A stretch of DNA of 64,000 nt from Litoditis marina (Eukaryota > Nematoda > Chromadorea > Rhabditida > Rhabditidae). The stretch spans positions 1 through 64,000 of the forward strand of contig CAXIWQ010000203.1 of the NCBI GenBank assembly GCA_964036275.1, in the 5' to 3' direction. The position numbers were made by a program, and so were the translations under genes. Each line of letters opens with the position of its first letter. Within the stretch, counting starts at the first letter, position 1. Of this stretch, positions 14,301 through 26,620 are shown piece by piece. The notes below the pieces were generated by a model that saw only the letters and a list, made by a program, of their open reading frames with translations, was not told the DNA's origin and made no database searches.

Positions 14301-16739
14301 ATTTCGTGGCTGTGCGCCACAGAATAGATTGTCGTATTTTGTTTTTGTAGTTGGAAGCAACAGACTTGATAGCCGTATGATTTTTTTTGTAGCTGCAAGT
14401 CAAAATGTCAATAACCGCGTTAATTCGTCTTTGTGGCTGTGCGCCACAGAATAGATTGTCGTATTAGGTTTTTGTAGCTGGGAGCAACAGACTTGATAGC
14501 CGTATGATTTTTTTGTAGCTGCAAGTCAAAATGTCAATAACCGCGTTAACTTGTCTTTTGTGGCTGTGCGCCACAGAATATAAAGTCGAATTAGGTTTTC
14601 GTAGCTGGGAGCAACAGACTTGATAGCCGTATGAACTTTTTTCTGTAGCTGCAAGGCAAAGAGGTAATAACCGCGTTAATGTGTCTTTTGTGGCTGTGCG
14701 CCACAGAACAGATTGTCGTATCAGGTTTTTGTAGCTGGGAGCAACAGACTTGATAGCCGTATGAACTTTTCTCTGTAGCTGCAAGCCAACAAGTCGATAA
14801 CCGCGATAATTCGTATTTTGTGGCTGTGCGCCACAGAATAGTATTAGGTTTTTGTAGCTGGGAGCAACATACTTGATAGCCGTATAACCTTTTTCCTGTA
14901 GCTGCACGGCAAAGAGTCAATAACCGCGTTAATTTGTCTTTTGTGGCTGTGCGCCACAGAATATAAAGTCGTATTAGGTTTTCGTAGCTGGGAGCAACAG
15001 ACTTGATAGCCGTATGAACTGTTTTCTGTAACTGCAAGGCAAAGAGGTAATAACCGCGTTAATTTGTCTTTTGTGGCTGTGCGCCACAGAATAGATTGTC
15101 GTATCAGGTTTTTGTAGCTGGGAGCAACAGACTTGATAGCCGTATGAACTTTTCTCTGTAGCTGCAAGCCAACAAGTCGATAACCGCGATAATTCGTATT
15201 TTGTGGCTGTGCGCCACAGAAAAGATTGTCGTATTAGGTTTTTGTAGCTGGGAGCAACAGATTTGATAGCCGTATGAACTGTTCTCTGTAGCTGCAAGGC
15301 AAAGAGTCGATAACCGCGTTAATTCGTATTTTGTGGCTGTGCGCCACAGAATAGTATTAGGTTTTTGTAGCTGGGAGCAACATACTTGATAGCCGTATAA
15401 CCTTTTTCCTGTAGCTGCACGGCAAAGAGTCAATAACCGCGTTAATTTGTCTTTTGTGGCTGTGCGCCACAGAATATAAAGTCGTATTAGGTTTTCGTAG
15501 CTGGGAGCAACAGACTTGATAGCCGTATGAACTGTTTTCTGTAGCTGCAAGGCAAAGAGGTAATAACCGCGTTAATTTGTCTTTTGTGGCTGTGCGCCAC
15601 AGAATAGATTGTCGTATCAGGTTTTTGTAGCTGGGAGCAACAGACTTGATAGCCGTATGAACTTTTCTCTGTAGCTGCAAGCCAACAAGTCGATAACCGC
15701 GATAATTCGTATTTTGTGGCTGTGCGCCACAGAAAAGATTGTCGTATTAGGTTTTTGTAGCTGGGAGCAACAGATTTGATAGCCGTATGAACTGTTCTCT
15801 GTAGCTGCAAGGCAAAGAGTCGATAACCGCGTTAATTCGTATTTTGTGGCTGTGCGCCACAGAATAGTATTAGGTTTTTGTAGCTGGGAGCAACATACTT
15901 GATAGTCGTATAACCTTTTTCCTGTAGCTGCACGGCAAAGAGTCAATAACCGCGTTAATTTGTCTTTTGTGGCTGTGCGCCACAGGATATAAAGTCGAAT
16001 TAGGTTTTCGTAGCTGGGAGCAACAGACTTGATAGCCGTATGAACTTTTTTCTGTAGCTGCAAAGCAAAGAGGTAATAACCGCGTTAATTTGTCTTTTGT
16101 AGATGTGCGCCACAGAATAGATTGTCGTATCAGGTTTTTGTAGCTGGGAGCAACAGACTTGATAGCCGTATAAACTTTTCTCTGTAGCTGCAAGCCAACA
16201 AGTCGATAACCGCGATAATTCGTATTTTGTGGCTGTGCGCCACAGAATAGATAGTCGTATTAGGTTTTTGTAGCTGGGAGCAACATACTTGATAGCCGTA
16301 TAAACTTTTTTCTGTAGCTGCAAAGAGTCAATAACCGCGTCAATTTGTCTTTTGTGGCTGTGCGCCACAGAATATAAAGTCGTATTAGGTTTTTGTAGCT
16401 GGGAGCAACAGACTTAATAGCCGTATAAACTTTTTTCTGTAGCTGCAAGGCAAAGAGGTAATAACCGCGTTAATTTGTCTTTTGTGGCTGTGCGCCACAG
16501 AATATAAAGTCGTATTAGGTTTTTGTAGCCATGAGCAACATACTTGATAGCCGTATAAACTTTTTTCTGTAGCTGCAAGGCAAAGAGTCGATAACCGCGT
16601 TAATTCGTATTTTGTGGCTGTGTGCCACAGAATAGATAGTTGTATTGGGTTTTTCTAGCTGGGAGCAACATACTTGATAGCCGTATAAACTTTTTTCCGT
16701 AGCTGCAAGCCAATGAGTCGATAACCGCGTTAATTCGTA
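2331..16739. repeat. Irregular higher-order repeat domain of the satellite
   Basis: An ordered cassette of monomer subtypes recurs. Its members include a 123-bp monomer (GAATAGTATTAGG junction), a 125-bp monomer (GCTGCAAAGAGTC), a CCATGAG monomer, a GTTGTATTGGG monomer and a GTAGTTGGAAGC monomer with a long T-run. The same point in the cassette recurs at about 3,666, 6,112, 8,428, 11,899, 13,822 and 16,260, giving spacings of 2,446, 2,316, 3,471, 1,923 and 2,438 bp. Unequal spacings mean blocks of monomers have been gained and lost inside the cassette, as expected from repeated unequal exchange. Copies look nearly identical by eye. Confidence 0.8.
14836..15861. repeat. 513-bp four-monomer tandem duplication
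   Basis: Two adjacent copies (about 14,836-15,348 and 15,349-15,861) each contain one 123-bp and three 130-bp monomers. A third, diverging copy begins at about 15,862. The marker is the GAATAGTATTAGG junction repeated at 513-bp spacing. Boundaries are approximate because monomers resemble each other. Confidence 0.75.
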
Positions 16740-16786
16740 TTTCGTGGCTGTGCGCCACAGAATAGATTGTCGTATTTGTTTTTGTA

Positions 16787-16878
16787 GTTGGAAGCAACAG
16801 ACTTGATAGCAACAGACTTGATAGCCGTATGAGTTGGAAGCAACAGACTTGATAGCAACAGACTTGATAGCCGTATGA
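16787..16878. repeat. 46-bp tandem duplication containing nested 15-bp repeats
   Basis: Two direct copies (16,787-16,832 and 16,833-16,878) start GTTGGAAGCAACAGACTTG and end GCCGTATGA. Within each, the 15-mer GCAACAGACTTGATA occurs twice in a row. This is a short slippage-like expansion inside subunit B of one monomer. The same structure at 18,256-18,347 is a product of the surrounding 1,469-bp duplication. Confidence 0.9.
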
Positions 16879-18255
16879 TTTTTTTTGTAGCTGCAAGTCA
16901 AAATGTCAATAACCGCGTTAATTCGTCTTTGTGGCTGTGCGCCACAGAATAGATTGTCGTATTAGGTTTTTGTAGCTGGGAGCAACAGATTTGATAGCCG
17001 TATGAAATGTTCTCTGTAACTGCGAGGCAAAGAGTCAATAACCGCGTTAATTCGTCTTTTGTGGCTGTGCGCCACAGAATATATAGTCGTATTAGGTTTT
17101 TGTAGCTGGGAGCAACAGACTTGATAGCCGTATGAACTTTTCTCTTTAGCTGCAGACCAACAAGTCGATAACCGCGATAATTCGTATTTTGTGGCTGTGC
17201 GCCACAGAATAGATTGTCGTATTAGGTTTTTGTAGCTGGGAGCAACAGATTTGATAGCCGTATGAACTGTTCTCTGTAGCTGCAAGGCAAATAGTCGATA
17301 CCCGCGTTAATTCGTATTTTGTGGCTGTGCGCCACAGAATAGTATTAGGTTTTTGTAGCTGGGAGCAACATACTTGATAGCCGTATAACCTTTTTCCTGT
17401 AGCTGCACGGCAAAGAGTCAACAACCGCGTTAATTTGTCTTTTGTGGCTGTGCGCCACAGAATAGTATTAGGTTTTTGTAGCTGGGAGCAACATACTTGA
17501 TAGCCGTATAACCTTTTTCCTGTAGCTGCACGGCAAAGAGTCAACAACCGCGTTAATTTGTCTTTTGTGGCTGTGCGCCACAGAATATAAAGTCGTATTA
17601 GGTTTTCGTAGCTGGGAGCAACAGACTTGATAGCCGTATGAACTTTTTTCTGTAGCTGCAAGGCAAAGAGGTAATAACCGCGTTAATTTGTCTTTTGTGG
17701 CTGTGCGCCACAGAATATAAAGTCGAATTAGGTTTTCGTAGCTGGGAGCAACAGACTTGATAGCCGTATGAACTTTTTTCTGTAGCTGCAAAGCAAAGAG
17801 GTAATAACCGCGTTAATTTGTCTTTTGTAGCTGTGCGCCACAGAATAGATTGTCGTATCAGGTTTTTGTAGCTGGGAGCAACAGACTTGATAGCCGTATA
17901 AACTTTTCTCTGTAGCTGCAAGCCAACAAGTCGATAACCGCGATAATTCGTATTTTGTGGCTGTGCGCCACAGAATAGATAGTCGTATTAGGTTTTTGTA
18001 GCTGGGAGCAACATACTTGATAGCCGTATAAACTTTTTTCTGTAGCTGCAAAGAGTCAATAACCGCGTTAATTTGTCTTTTGTGGCTGTGCGCCACAGAA
18101 TATAAAGTCGTATTAGGTTTTTGTAGCTGGGAGCAACAGACTTAATAGCCGTATAAACTTTTTTCTGTAGCTGCAAGGCAAAGAGGTAATAACCGCGTTA
18201 ATTTGTCTTTCGTGGCTGTGCGCCACAGAATAGATTGTCGTATTTTGTTTTTGTA

Positions 18256-18347
18256 GTTGGAAGCAACAGACTTGATAGCAACAGACTTGATAGCCGTATG
18301 AGTTGGAAGCAACAGACTTGATAGCAACAGACTTGATAGCCGTATGA
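18256..18347. repeat. Second copy of the 46-bp nested duplication
   Basis: Units 18,256-18,301 and 18,302-18,347 have the same arrangement as at 16,787. The upstream T-run differs by one base between the two sites. Confidence 0.9.
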
Positions 18348-20689
18348 TTTTTTTTGTAGCTGCAAGTCAAAATGTCAATAACCGCGTTAATTCGTCTTTG
18401 TGGCTGTGCGCCACAGAATAGATTGTCGTATTAGGTTTTTGTAGCTGGGAGCAACAGATTTGATAGCCGTATGAAATGTTCTCTGTAACTGCGAGGCAAA
18501 GAGTCAATAACCGCGTTAATTCGTCTTTTGTGGCTGTGCGCCACAGAATATATAGTCGTATTAGGTTTTTGTAGCTGGGAGCAACAGACTTGATAGCCGT
18601 ATGAACTTTTCTCTTTAGCTGCAGACCAACAAGTCGATAACCGCGATAATTCGTATTTTGTGGCTGTGCGCCACAGAATAGATTGTCGTATTAGGTTTTT
18701 GTAGCTGGGAGCAACAGATTTGATAGCCGTATGAACTGTTCTCTGTAGCTGCAAGGCAAATAGTCGATACCCGCGTTAATTCGTATTTTGTGGCTGTGCG
18801 CCACAGAATAGTATTAGGTTTTTGTAGCTGGGAGCAACATACTTGATAGCCGTATAACCTTTTTCCTGTAGCTGCACGGCAAAGAGTCAACAACCGCGTT
18901 AATTTGTCTTTTGTGGCTGTGCGCCACAGAATAGTATTAGGTTTTTGTAGCTGGGAGCAACATACTTGATAGCCGTATAACCTTTTTCCTGTAGCTGCAC
19001 GGCAAAGAGTCAACAACCGCGTTAATTTGTCTTTTGTGGCTGTGCGCCACAGAATATAAAGTCGTATTAGGTTTTCGTAGCTGGGAGCAACAGACTTGAT
19101 AGCCGTATGAACTTTTTTCTGTAGCTGCAAGGCAAAGAGGTAATAACCGCGTTAATTTGTCTTTTGTGGCTGTGCGCCACAGAATATAAAGTCGAATTAG
19201 GTTTTCGTAGCTGGGAGCAACAGACTTGATAGCCGTATGAACTTTTTTCTGTAGCTGCAAAGCAAAGAGGTAATAACCGCGTTAATTTGTCTTTTGTAGC
19301 TGTGCGCCACAGAATAGATTGTCGTATCAGGTTTTTGTAGCTGGGAGCAACAGACTTGATAGCCGTATAAACTTTTCTCTGTAGCTGCAAGCCAACAAGT
19401 CGATAACCGCGATAATTCGTATTTTGTGGCTGTGCGCCACAGAATAGATAGTCGTATTAGGTTTTTGTAGCTGGGAGCAACATACTTGATAGCCGTATAA
19501 ACTTTTTTCTGTAGCTGCAAAGAGTCAATAACCGCGTTAATTTGTCTTTTGTGGCTGTGCGCCACAGAATATAAAGTCGTATTAGGTTTTTGTAGCTGGG
19601 AGCAACAGACTTAATAGCCGTATAAACTTTTTTCTGTAGCTGCAAGGCAAAGAGGTAATAACCGCGTTAATTTGTCTTTTGTGGCTGTGCGCCACAGAAT
19701 ATAAAGTCGTATTAGGTTTTTGTAGCCATGAGCAACAGACTTGATAGCCGTATAAACTTTTTTTCTGTAGCTGCAAGGCAAAGAGTCGATAACCGCGTTA
19801 ATTCGTATTTTGTGGCTGTGTGCCACAGAATAGATAGTTGTATTGGGTTTTTCTAGCTGGGAGCAACATACTTGATAGCCGTATAAACTTTTTTTCCGTA
19901 GCCGCAAGCCAATGAGTCAATAACCGCGTTAATTCGTCTTTGTGGCTGTGCGCCACAGAATATATTGTCGTATTAGGTTTTTGTAGCTGGGAGCAACAGA
20001 TTTGATAGCCGTATGAAATGTTCTCTGTAACTGCGAGGCAAAGAGTCAATAACCGCGTTAATTCGTCTTTTGTGGCTGTGCGCCACAGAATATATAGTCG
20101 TATTAGGTTTTTGTAGCTGGGAGCAACAGACTTGATAGCCGTATGAACTTTTCTCTTTAGCTGCAGACCAACAAGTCGATAACCGCGATAATTCGTATTT
20201 TGTGGCTGTGCGCCACAGAATAGATTGTCGTATTAGGTTTTTGTAGCTGGGAGCAACAGATTTGATAGCCGTATGAACTGTTCTCTGTAGCTGCAAGGCA
20301 AAGAGTCGATACCCGCGTTAATTCGTATTTTGTGGCTGTGCGCCACAGAATAGTATTAGGTTTTTGTAGCTGGGAGCAACATACTTGATAGCCGTATAAC
20401 CTTTTTCCTGTAGCTGCACGGCAAAGAGTCAACAACCGCGTTAATTTGTCTTTTGTGGCTGTGCGCCACAGAATATAAAGTCGTATTAGGTTTTCGTAGC
20501 TGGGAGCAACAGACTTGATAGCCGTATGAACTTTTTTCTGTAGCTGCAAGGCAAAGAGGTAATAACCGCGTTAATTTGTCTTTTGTGGCTGTGCGCCACA
20601 GAATAGATTGTCGTATCAGGTTTTTGTAGCTGGGAGCAACAGACTTGATAGCCGTATGAACTTTTCTCTGTAGCTGCAAGCCAACAAGT

Positions 20690-23600
20690 CGATAACCGCG
20701 ATAATTCGTATTTTGTGGCTGTGCGCCACAGGATGTACAGTCGTATTAGGTTTTTGTAGTTGTGAGCAACAGACTTGATAGCCGTATGATTTTTTTTTCT
20801 GTAACTGCAAGCCGAAAAGTCGATAACCGCGTTAATTTGTATTTCGTGGCTGTGCGCCACAGAAAAGATAGTCGTATCAGGTTCTTGTAGCTGGGAGCAA
20901 CAGACTTGATAGCCGTATGAACTTTTTCCTGTAGCTGCAAGGCAAAGAGTCAATAACCGCGTTAATTTGTCTTTTGTGGCTGTGCGCCACAGAATATAAA
21001 GTCGTATTAGGTTTTTATAGCTGGGAGCAACAGACTTGATAGCCGTATAAGCTTTTTTCTGTAGCTGCAAGCCAAAGAGTCGATAACCGCGTTAATTTGT
21101 CTTTTGTGGCTGTGCGCCACAGAATATAAAGTCGTATTAGGTTTTTGTAGCTGGGAGCAACAGACGTGATAGCCGTATGAACTGTTCTCTGTAAATGCAA
21201 GCCACAGAGTCAAAAACCGCGTTAATTCGTATTTTGTGGCTGTGCGCCACAGAATAGATAGTCGTATTAGGTTTTTGTAGCTGGGAGCAACATACTTGAT
21301 AGCCGTATAAACTTTTTTCTGTAGCTGCAAAGAGTCAACAACCGCGTTAATTTGTCTTTTGTGGCTGTGCGCCACAGAATAGTATTAGGTTTTTGTAGCT
21401 GGGAGCAACATACTTGATAGCCGTATAACCTTTTTCCTGTAGCTGCACGGCAAAGAGTCAACCACCGCGTTAATTTGTCTTTTGTGGCTGTGCGCCACAG
21501 AATATAAAGTCGTATTAGGTTTCGTAGCTGGGAGCAACAGACTTGATAGCCGTATGAACTTTTTTCTGTAGCTGCAAGGCAAAGAGGTAATAACCGCGTT
21601 AATTTGTCTTTTGTGGCTGTGCGCCACAGAATATAAAGTCGAATTAGGTTTTCGTAGCTGGGAGCAACAGACTTGATAGCCGTATGAACTTTTTTCTGTA
21701 GCTGCAAAGCAAAGAGGTAATAACCGCGTTAATTTGTCTTTTGTAGCTGTGCGCCACAGAATAGATTGTCGTATCAGGTTTTTGTAGCTGGGAGCAACAG
21801 ACTTGATAGCCGTATAAACTTTTCTCTGTAGCTGCAAGCCAACAAGTCGATAACCGCGATAATTCGTATTTTGTGGCTGTGCGCCACAGAATAGATAGTC
21901 GTATTAGGTTTTTGTAGCTGGGAGCAACATACTTGATAGCCGTATAAACTTTTTTCTGTAGCTGCAAAGAGTCAATAACCGCGTTAATTTGTCTTTTGTG
22001 GCTGTGCGCCACAGAATATAAAGTCGTATTAGGTTTTTGTAGCTGGGAGCAACAGACTTAATAGCCGTATAAACTTTTTTCTGTAGCTGCAAGGCAAAGA
22101 GGTAATAACCGCGTTAATTTGTCTTTTGTGGCTGTGCGCCACAGAATATAAAGTCGTATTAGGTTTTTGTAGCCATGAGCAACAGACTTGATAGCCGTAT
22201 AAACTTTTTTCTGTAGCTGCAAGGCAAAGAGTCGATAACCGCGTTAATTCGTATTTTGTGGCTGTGTGCCACAGAATAGATAGTTGTATTGGGTTTTTCT
22301 AGCTGGGAGCAACATACTTGATAGCCGTATAAACTTTTTTTCCGTAGCTGCAAGCCAATGAGTCAATAACCGCGTTAATTCGTCTTTGTGGCTGTGCGCC
22401 ACAGAATAGATTGTCGTATTAGGTTTTTGTAGCTGGGAGCAACAGATTTGATAGCCGTATGAAATGTTCTCTGTAACTGCGAGGCAAAGAGTCAATAACC
22501 GCGTTAATTCGTCTTTTGTGGCTGTGCGCCACAGAATATATAGTCGTATTAGGTTTTTGTAGCTGGGAGCAACAGACTTGATAGCCGTATGAACTTTTCT
22601 CTTTAGCTGCAGACCAACAAGTCGATAACCGCGATAATTCGTATTTTGTGGCTGTGCGCCACAGAATAGATTGTCGTATTAGGTTTTTGTAGCTGGGAGC
22701 AACAGATTTGATAGCCGTATGAACTGTTCTCTGTAGCTGCAAGGCAAAGAGTCGATACCCGCGTTAATTCGTATTTTGTGGCTGTGCGCCACAGAATAGT
22801 ATTAGGTTTTTGTAGCTGGGAGCAGCATACTTGATAGCCGTATAACCTTTTTCCTGTAGCTGCACGGCAAAGAGTCAACAACCGCGTTAATTTGTCTTTT
22901 GTGGCTGTGCGCCACAGAATATAAAGTCGTATTAGGTTTTCGTAGCTGGGAGCAACAGACTTGATAGCCGTATGAACTTTTTTCTGTAGCTGCAAGGCAA
23001 AGAGGTAATAACCGCGTTAATTTGTCTTTTGTGGCTGTGCGCCACAGAATAGATTGTCGTATCAGGTTTTTGTAGCTGGGAGCAACAGACTTGATAGCCG
23101 TATGAACTTTTCTCTGTAGCTGCAAGCCAACAAGTCGATAACCGCGATAATTCGTATCTTGTGGCTGTGCGCCACAGGATGTACAGTCGTATTAGGTTTT
23201 TGTAGTTGTGAGCAACAGACTTGATAGCCGTATGATTTTTTTTTCTGTAACTGCAAGCCGAAAAGTCGATAACCGCGTTAATTTGTATTTCGTGGCTGTG
23301 CGCCACAGAAAAGATAGTCGTATCAGGTTCTTGTAGCTGGGAGCAACAGACTTGATAGCCGTATGAACTTTTTCCTGTAGCTGCAAGGCAAAGAGTCAAT
23401 AACCGCGTTAATTTGTCTTTTGTGGCTGTGCGCCACAGAATATAAAGTCGTATTAGGTTTTTATAGCTGGGAGCAACAGACTTGATAGCCGTATAAGCTT
23501 TTTTCTGTAGCTGCAAGCCAAAGAGTCGATAACCGCGTTAATTTGTCTTTTGTGGCTGTGCGCCACAGAATATAAAGTCGTATTAGGTTTTTGTAGCTGG

Positions 23601-25500
23601 GAGCAACAGACGTGATAGCCGTATGAACTGTTCTCTGTAAATGCAAGCCACAGAGTCAAAAACCGCGTTAATTCGTATTTTCTGCTTGTGCACCACAGAA
23701 AAGATTGTCGTATTAGGTTTTTGTAGCTGGGAGCAACAGACTTGATAGCCGTATAAACTTTTTTCTGTAGCTGCAAGGCAAAGAGTCAATAACCGCGTTA
23801 ATTCGTATTTTGTGGTTGTGCACCACAGAAAAGATAGTCGTATTAAGTTTTTGTAGCTGGTAGCAACAGACTTGATGGCCGTATAAATTTTTTTCTGTAG
23901 CTGCAAGGCAAAGAGTCAATAACCGCGTTAAACTGTCTTTTGTGGCTGGGCGCCACAGGGTATACAGTCGTATTAGGTTTTTGTAGCTGGGAGCAACAGA
24001 CTTGATAGCCGTATAAGCTTTTTTCTGTAGCTGCAAGCCAAAGAGTCGATAACCGCGTTAATTTGTCTTTTGTGGCTGTGCGCCACAGAATAGATTGTCG
24101 TATTAGGTTTTTGTAGCTGGGAGCAACAGATTTGATAGCCGTATGAACTGTTCTCTGTAGCTGCAAGGCAAAGAGTCGATACCCGCGTTAATTCGTATTT
24201 TGTGGCTGTGCGCCACAGAATAGTATTAGGTTTTTGTAGCTGGGAGCAGCATACTTGATAGCCGTATAACCTTTTTCCTGTAGCTGCACGGCAAAGAGTC
24301 AACAACCGCGTTAATTTGTCTTTTGTGGCTGTGCGCCACAGAATATAAAGTCGTATTAGGTTTTCGTAGCTGGGAGCAACAGACTTGATAGCCGTATGAA
24401 CTTTTTTCTGTAGCTGCAAGGCAAAGAGGTAATAACCGCGTTAATTTGTCTTTTGTGGCTGTGCGCCACAGAATAGATTGTCGTATCAGGTTTTTGTAGC
24501 TGGGAGCAACAGACTTGATAGCCGTATGAACTTTTCTCTGTAGCTGCAAGCCAACAAGTCGATAACCGCGATAATTCGTATCTTGTGGCTGTGCGCCACA
24601 GGATGTACAGTCGTATTAGGTTTTTGTAGTTGTGAGCAACAGACTTGATAGCCGTATGATTTTTTTTTCTGTAACTGCAAGCCGAAAAGTCGATAACCGC
24701 GTTAATTTGTATTTCGTGGCTGTGCGCCACAGAAAAGATAGTCGTATCAGGTTCTTGTAGCTGGGAGCAACAGACTTGATAGCCGTATGAACTTTTTCCT
24801 GTAGCTGCAAGGCAAAGAGTCAATAACCGCGTTAATTTGTCTTTTGTGGCTGTGCGCCACAGAATATAAAGTCGTATTAGGTTTTTATAGCTGGGAGCAA
24901 CAGACTTGATAGCCGTATAAGCTTTTTTCTGTAGCTGCAAGCCAAAGAGTCGATAACCGCGTTAATTTGTCTTTTGTGGCTGTGCGCCACAGAATATAAA
25001 GTCGTATTAGGTTTTTGTAGCTGGGAGCAACAGACGTGATAGCCGTATGAACTGTTCTCTGTAAATGCAAGCCACAGAGTCAAAAACCGCGTTAATTCGT
25101 ATTTTCTGCTTGTGCACCACAGAAAAGATTGTCGTATTAGGTTTTTGTAGCTGGGAGCAACAGACTTGATAGCCGTATAAACTTTTTTCTGTAGCTGCAA
25201 GGCAAAGAGTCAATAACCGCGTTAATTCGTATTTTGTGGTTGTGCACCACAGAAAAGATAGTCGTATTAAGTTTTTGTAGCTGGTAGCAACAGACTTGAT
25301 GGCCGTATAAATTTTTTTCTGTAGCTGCAAGGCAAAGAGTCAATAACCGCGTTAAACTGTCTTTTGTGGCTGGGCGCCACAGGGTATACAGTCGTATTAG
25401 GTTTTTGTAGTTGTGAGCAACAGACTTGATAGCCGTGTGATTTTTTTTTTCTGTAACTGCAAGCCGAAAAGTCAATAACCGCGTTAATTTGTATTTCGTG
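20690..25500. repeat. Divergent monomer domain with 2,446-bp and 1,424-bp duplications
   Basis: This stretch mixes standard monomers with a distinct set: GTAGTTGTGAGCAAC, GTTCTTGTAGC, TTTATAGCTGGG, GACGTGATAGCC, TGCACCACAG, GGCCGTATAAAT and TGGGCGCCACAGGG. The set at about 20,720-21,220 recurs 2,446 bp later (23,166 on). A block of about 22,650-24,073 is followed by a second copy at about 24,074-25,405, offset 1,424 bp. The shared private change AGCAGCATAC (near 22,822 and 24,246) supports the tandem copy. The same set reappears at about 33,680-34,350 and 36,000-36,900. Confidence 0.75.
23811..23827. other. Dyad variant with paired arm substitutions
   Basis: Here the A-subunit dyad reads TGTGGT, TGTGC, ACCACA. 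The left arm has C to T and the right arm has the matching G to A, so the 6-bp pairing is kept. Further copies lie at 25,235-25,251, 34,319-34,335 and 36,642-36,658; all sit in duplicated blocks and so probably trace to one original double change. The neighbouring monomer (around 23,690) has a different rearranged dyad, with TTCTG facing CAGAA. Confidence 0.8.
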
Positions 25501-26620
25501 GCTGTGCGCCACAGAATAGATAGTCGTATTAGGTTCTTGTAGCTGGGAGCAACAGACTTGATAGCCGTATGAACTTTTTCCTGTAGCTGCAAGGCAAAGA
25601 GTCAATAACCGCGTTAATTTGTCTTTTGTGGCTGTGCGCCACAGAATATAAAGTCGTATTAGGTTTTTGTAGCTGGGAGCAACAGACTTGATAGCCGTAT
25701 AAGCTTTTTTCTGTAGCTGCAAGCCAAAGAGTCGATAACAGCGTTAATTCGTATTTTGTGGCTGTGCGCCACAGAATATATAGTCGTATTAGGTTCTTGT
25801 AGCTGTGAGCAACACACTTGGTAGCCGTATAAGCTTTTCTCTGTAGCTGCAAGCCAAAGAGTCGATAACAGCGTTAATTCGTATTTTGTGGCTGTGCGCC
25901 ACATAATAGATTTTCGTATTAGGTTTTTGTAGCTGCGAGCAACAGATTTGATAGCCGTATAAACTTTTTTTTCTGTAGCTGCAAGGCAAAGAGGTAATAA
26001 CCGCGTTAATTTGTCTTTTGTGGCTGTGCGCCACAGAATATAAAGTCGTATTAGGTTTTTGTAGCCATGAGCAACAGACTTGATAGCCGTATAAACTTTT
26101 TTCTGTAGCTGCAAGGCAAGGAGTTTAATTCGTATTTTGTGGCTGTGTGCCACAGAATAGATAGTTGTATTGGGTTTTTCTAGCTGGGAGCAACATACTT
26201 GATAGCCGTATAAACTTTTTTCTGTAGCTGCTAGGCAAAGAGTCAATAACCGCGTAAATTTGTCTTTTGTGGCTGTGCGCCACAGAATATAAAGTCGTAT
26301 TAGGTTTTTGTAGCCATGAGCAACTTGATAGCCGTATGAACTGTTCTCTGTAGCTGCAGGGCAAAAAGTCGATAACCGCGTTAATTCGTATGTTGTGGCT
26401 GTGCGCCACAGAATAGATTGTCGTATTAGGTTTTTGTAGCTGGGAGCAACATATTTGATAGCCGTATGAACTGTTCTCTGTAGCTGCAAGGCAAAGAGTC
26501 GATAACCGCGTTAATTCGTATTTTGTGGCTGTGCGCCACAGAATAGATTGTCGTATCAGGTTTTTGTAGCTGGGAACAACAGACTTGATAGCCGTATTAA
26601 CTTTTTTCTGTAGCTGCAAA
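25137..26620. repeat. Satellite block also present ~11.4 kb downstream
   Basis: The block matches about 36,544-38,037, with offset 11,406 before about 26,124 and 11,417 after it. The 11-bp shift is a private deletion here: GGCAAGGAGTTTAATTCG stands where the other copy has the full GGCAAAGAGTCGATAACCGCG. Both copies share a 4-bp deletion giving GAGCAACTTGATAG (near 26,318 and 37,736), so that deletion is older than the duplication and the 11-bp one is younger. Confidence 0.8.

Larger units (their letters stand above)
16740..19677. repeat. 1,469-bp tandem segmental duplication inside the satellite
   Basis: Copy 1 is about 16,740-18,208 and copy 2 about 18,209-19,677. Both carry the unusual 46-bp duplication described separately and a duplicated 122-bp segment with GAATAGTATTAGG (17,338 and 17,460; 18,806 and about 18,929). 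The junction near 18,200-18,211 is a hybrid monomer that begins as the ATTTGTCTTT subtype and continues as the TTTCGTGGC subtype, which is the signature of unequal exchange between two monomers. Confidence 0.8.
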
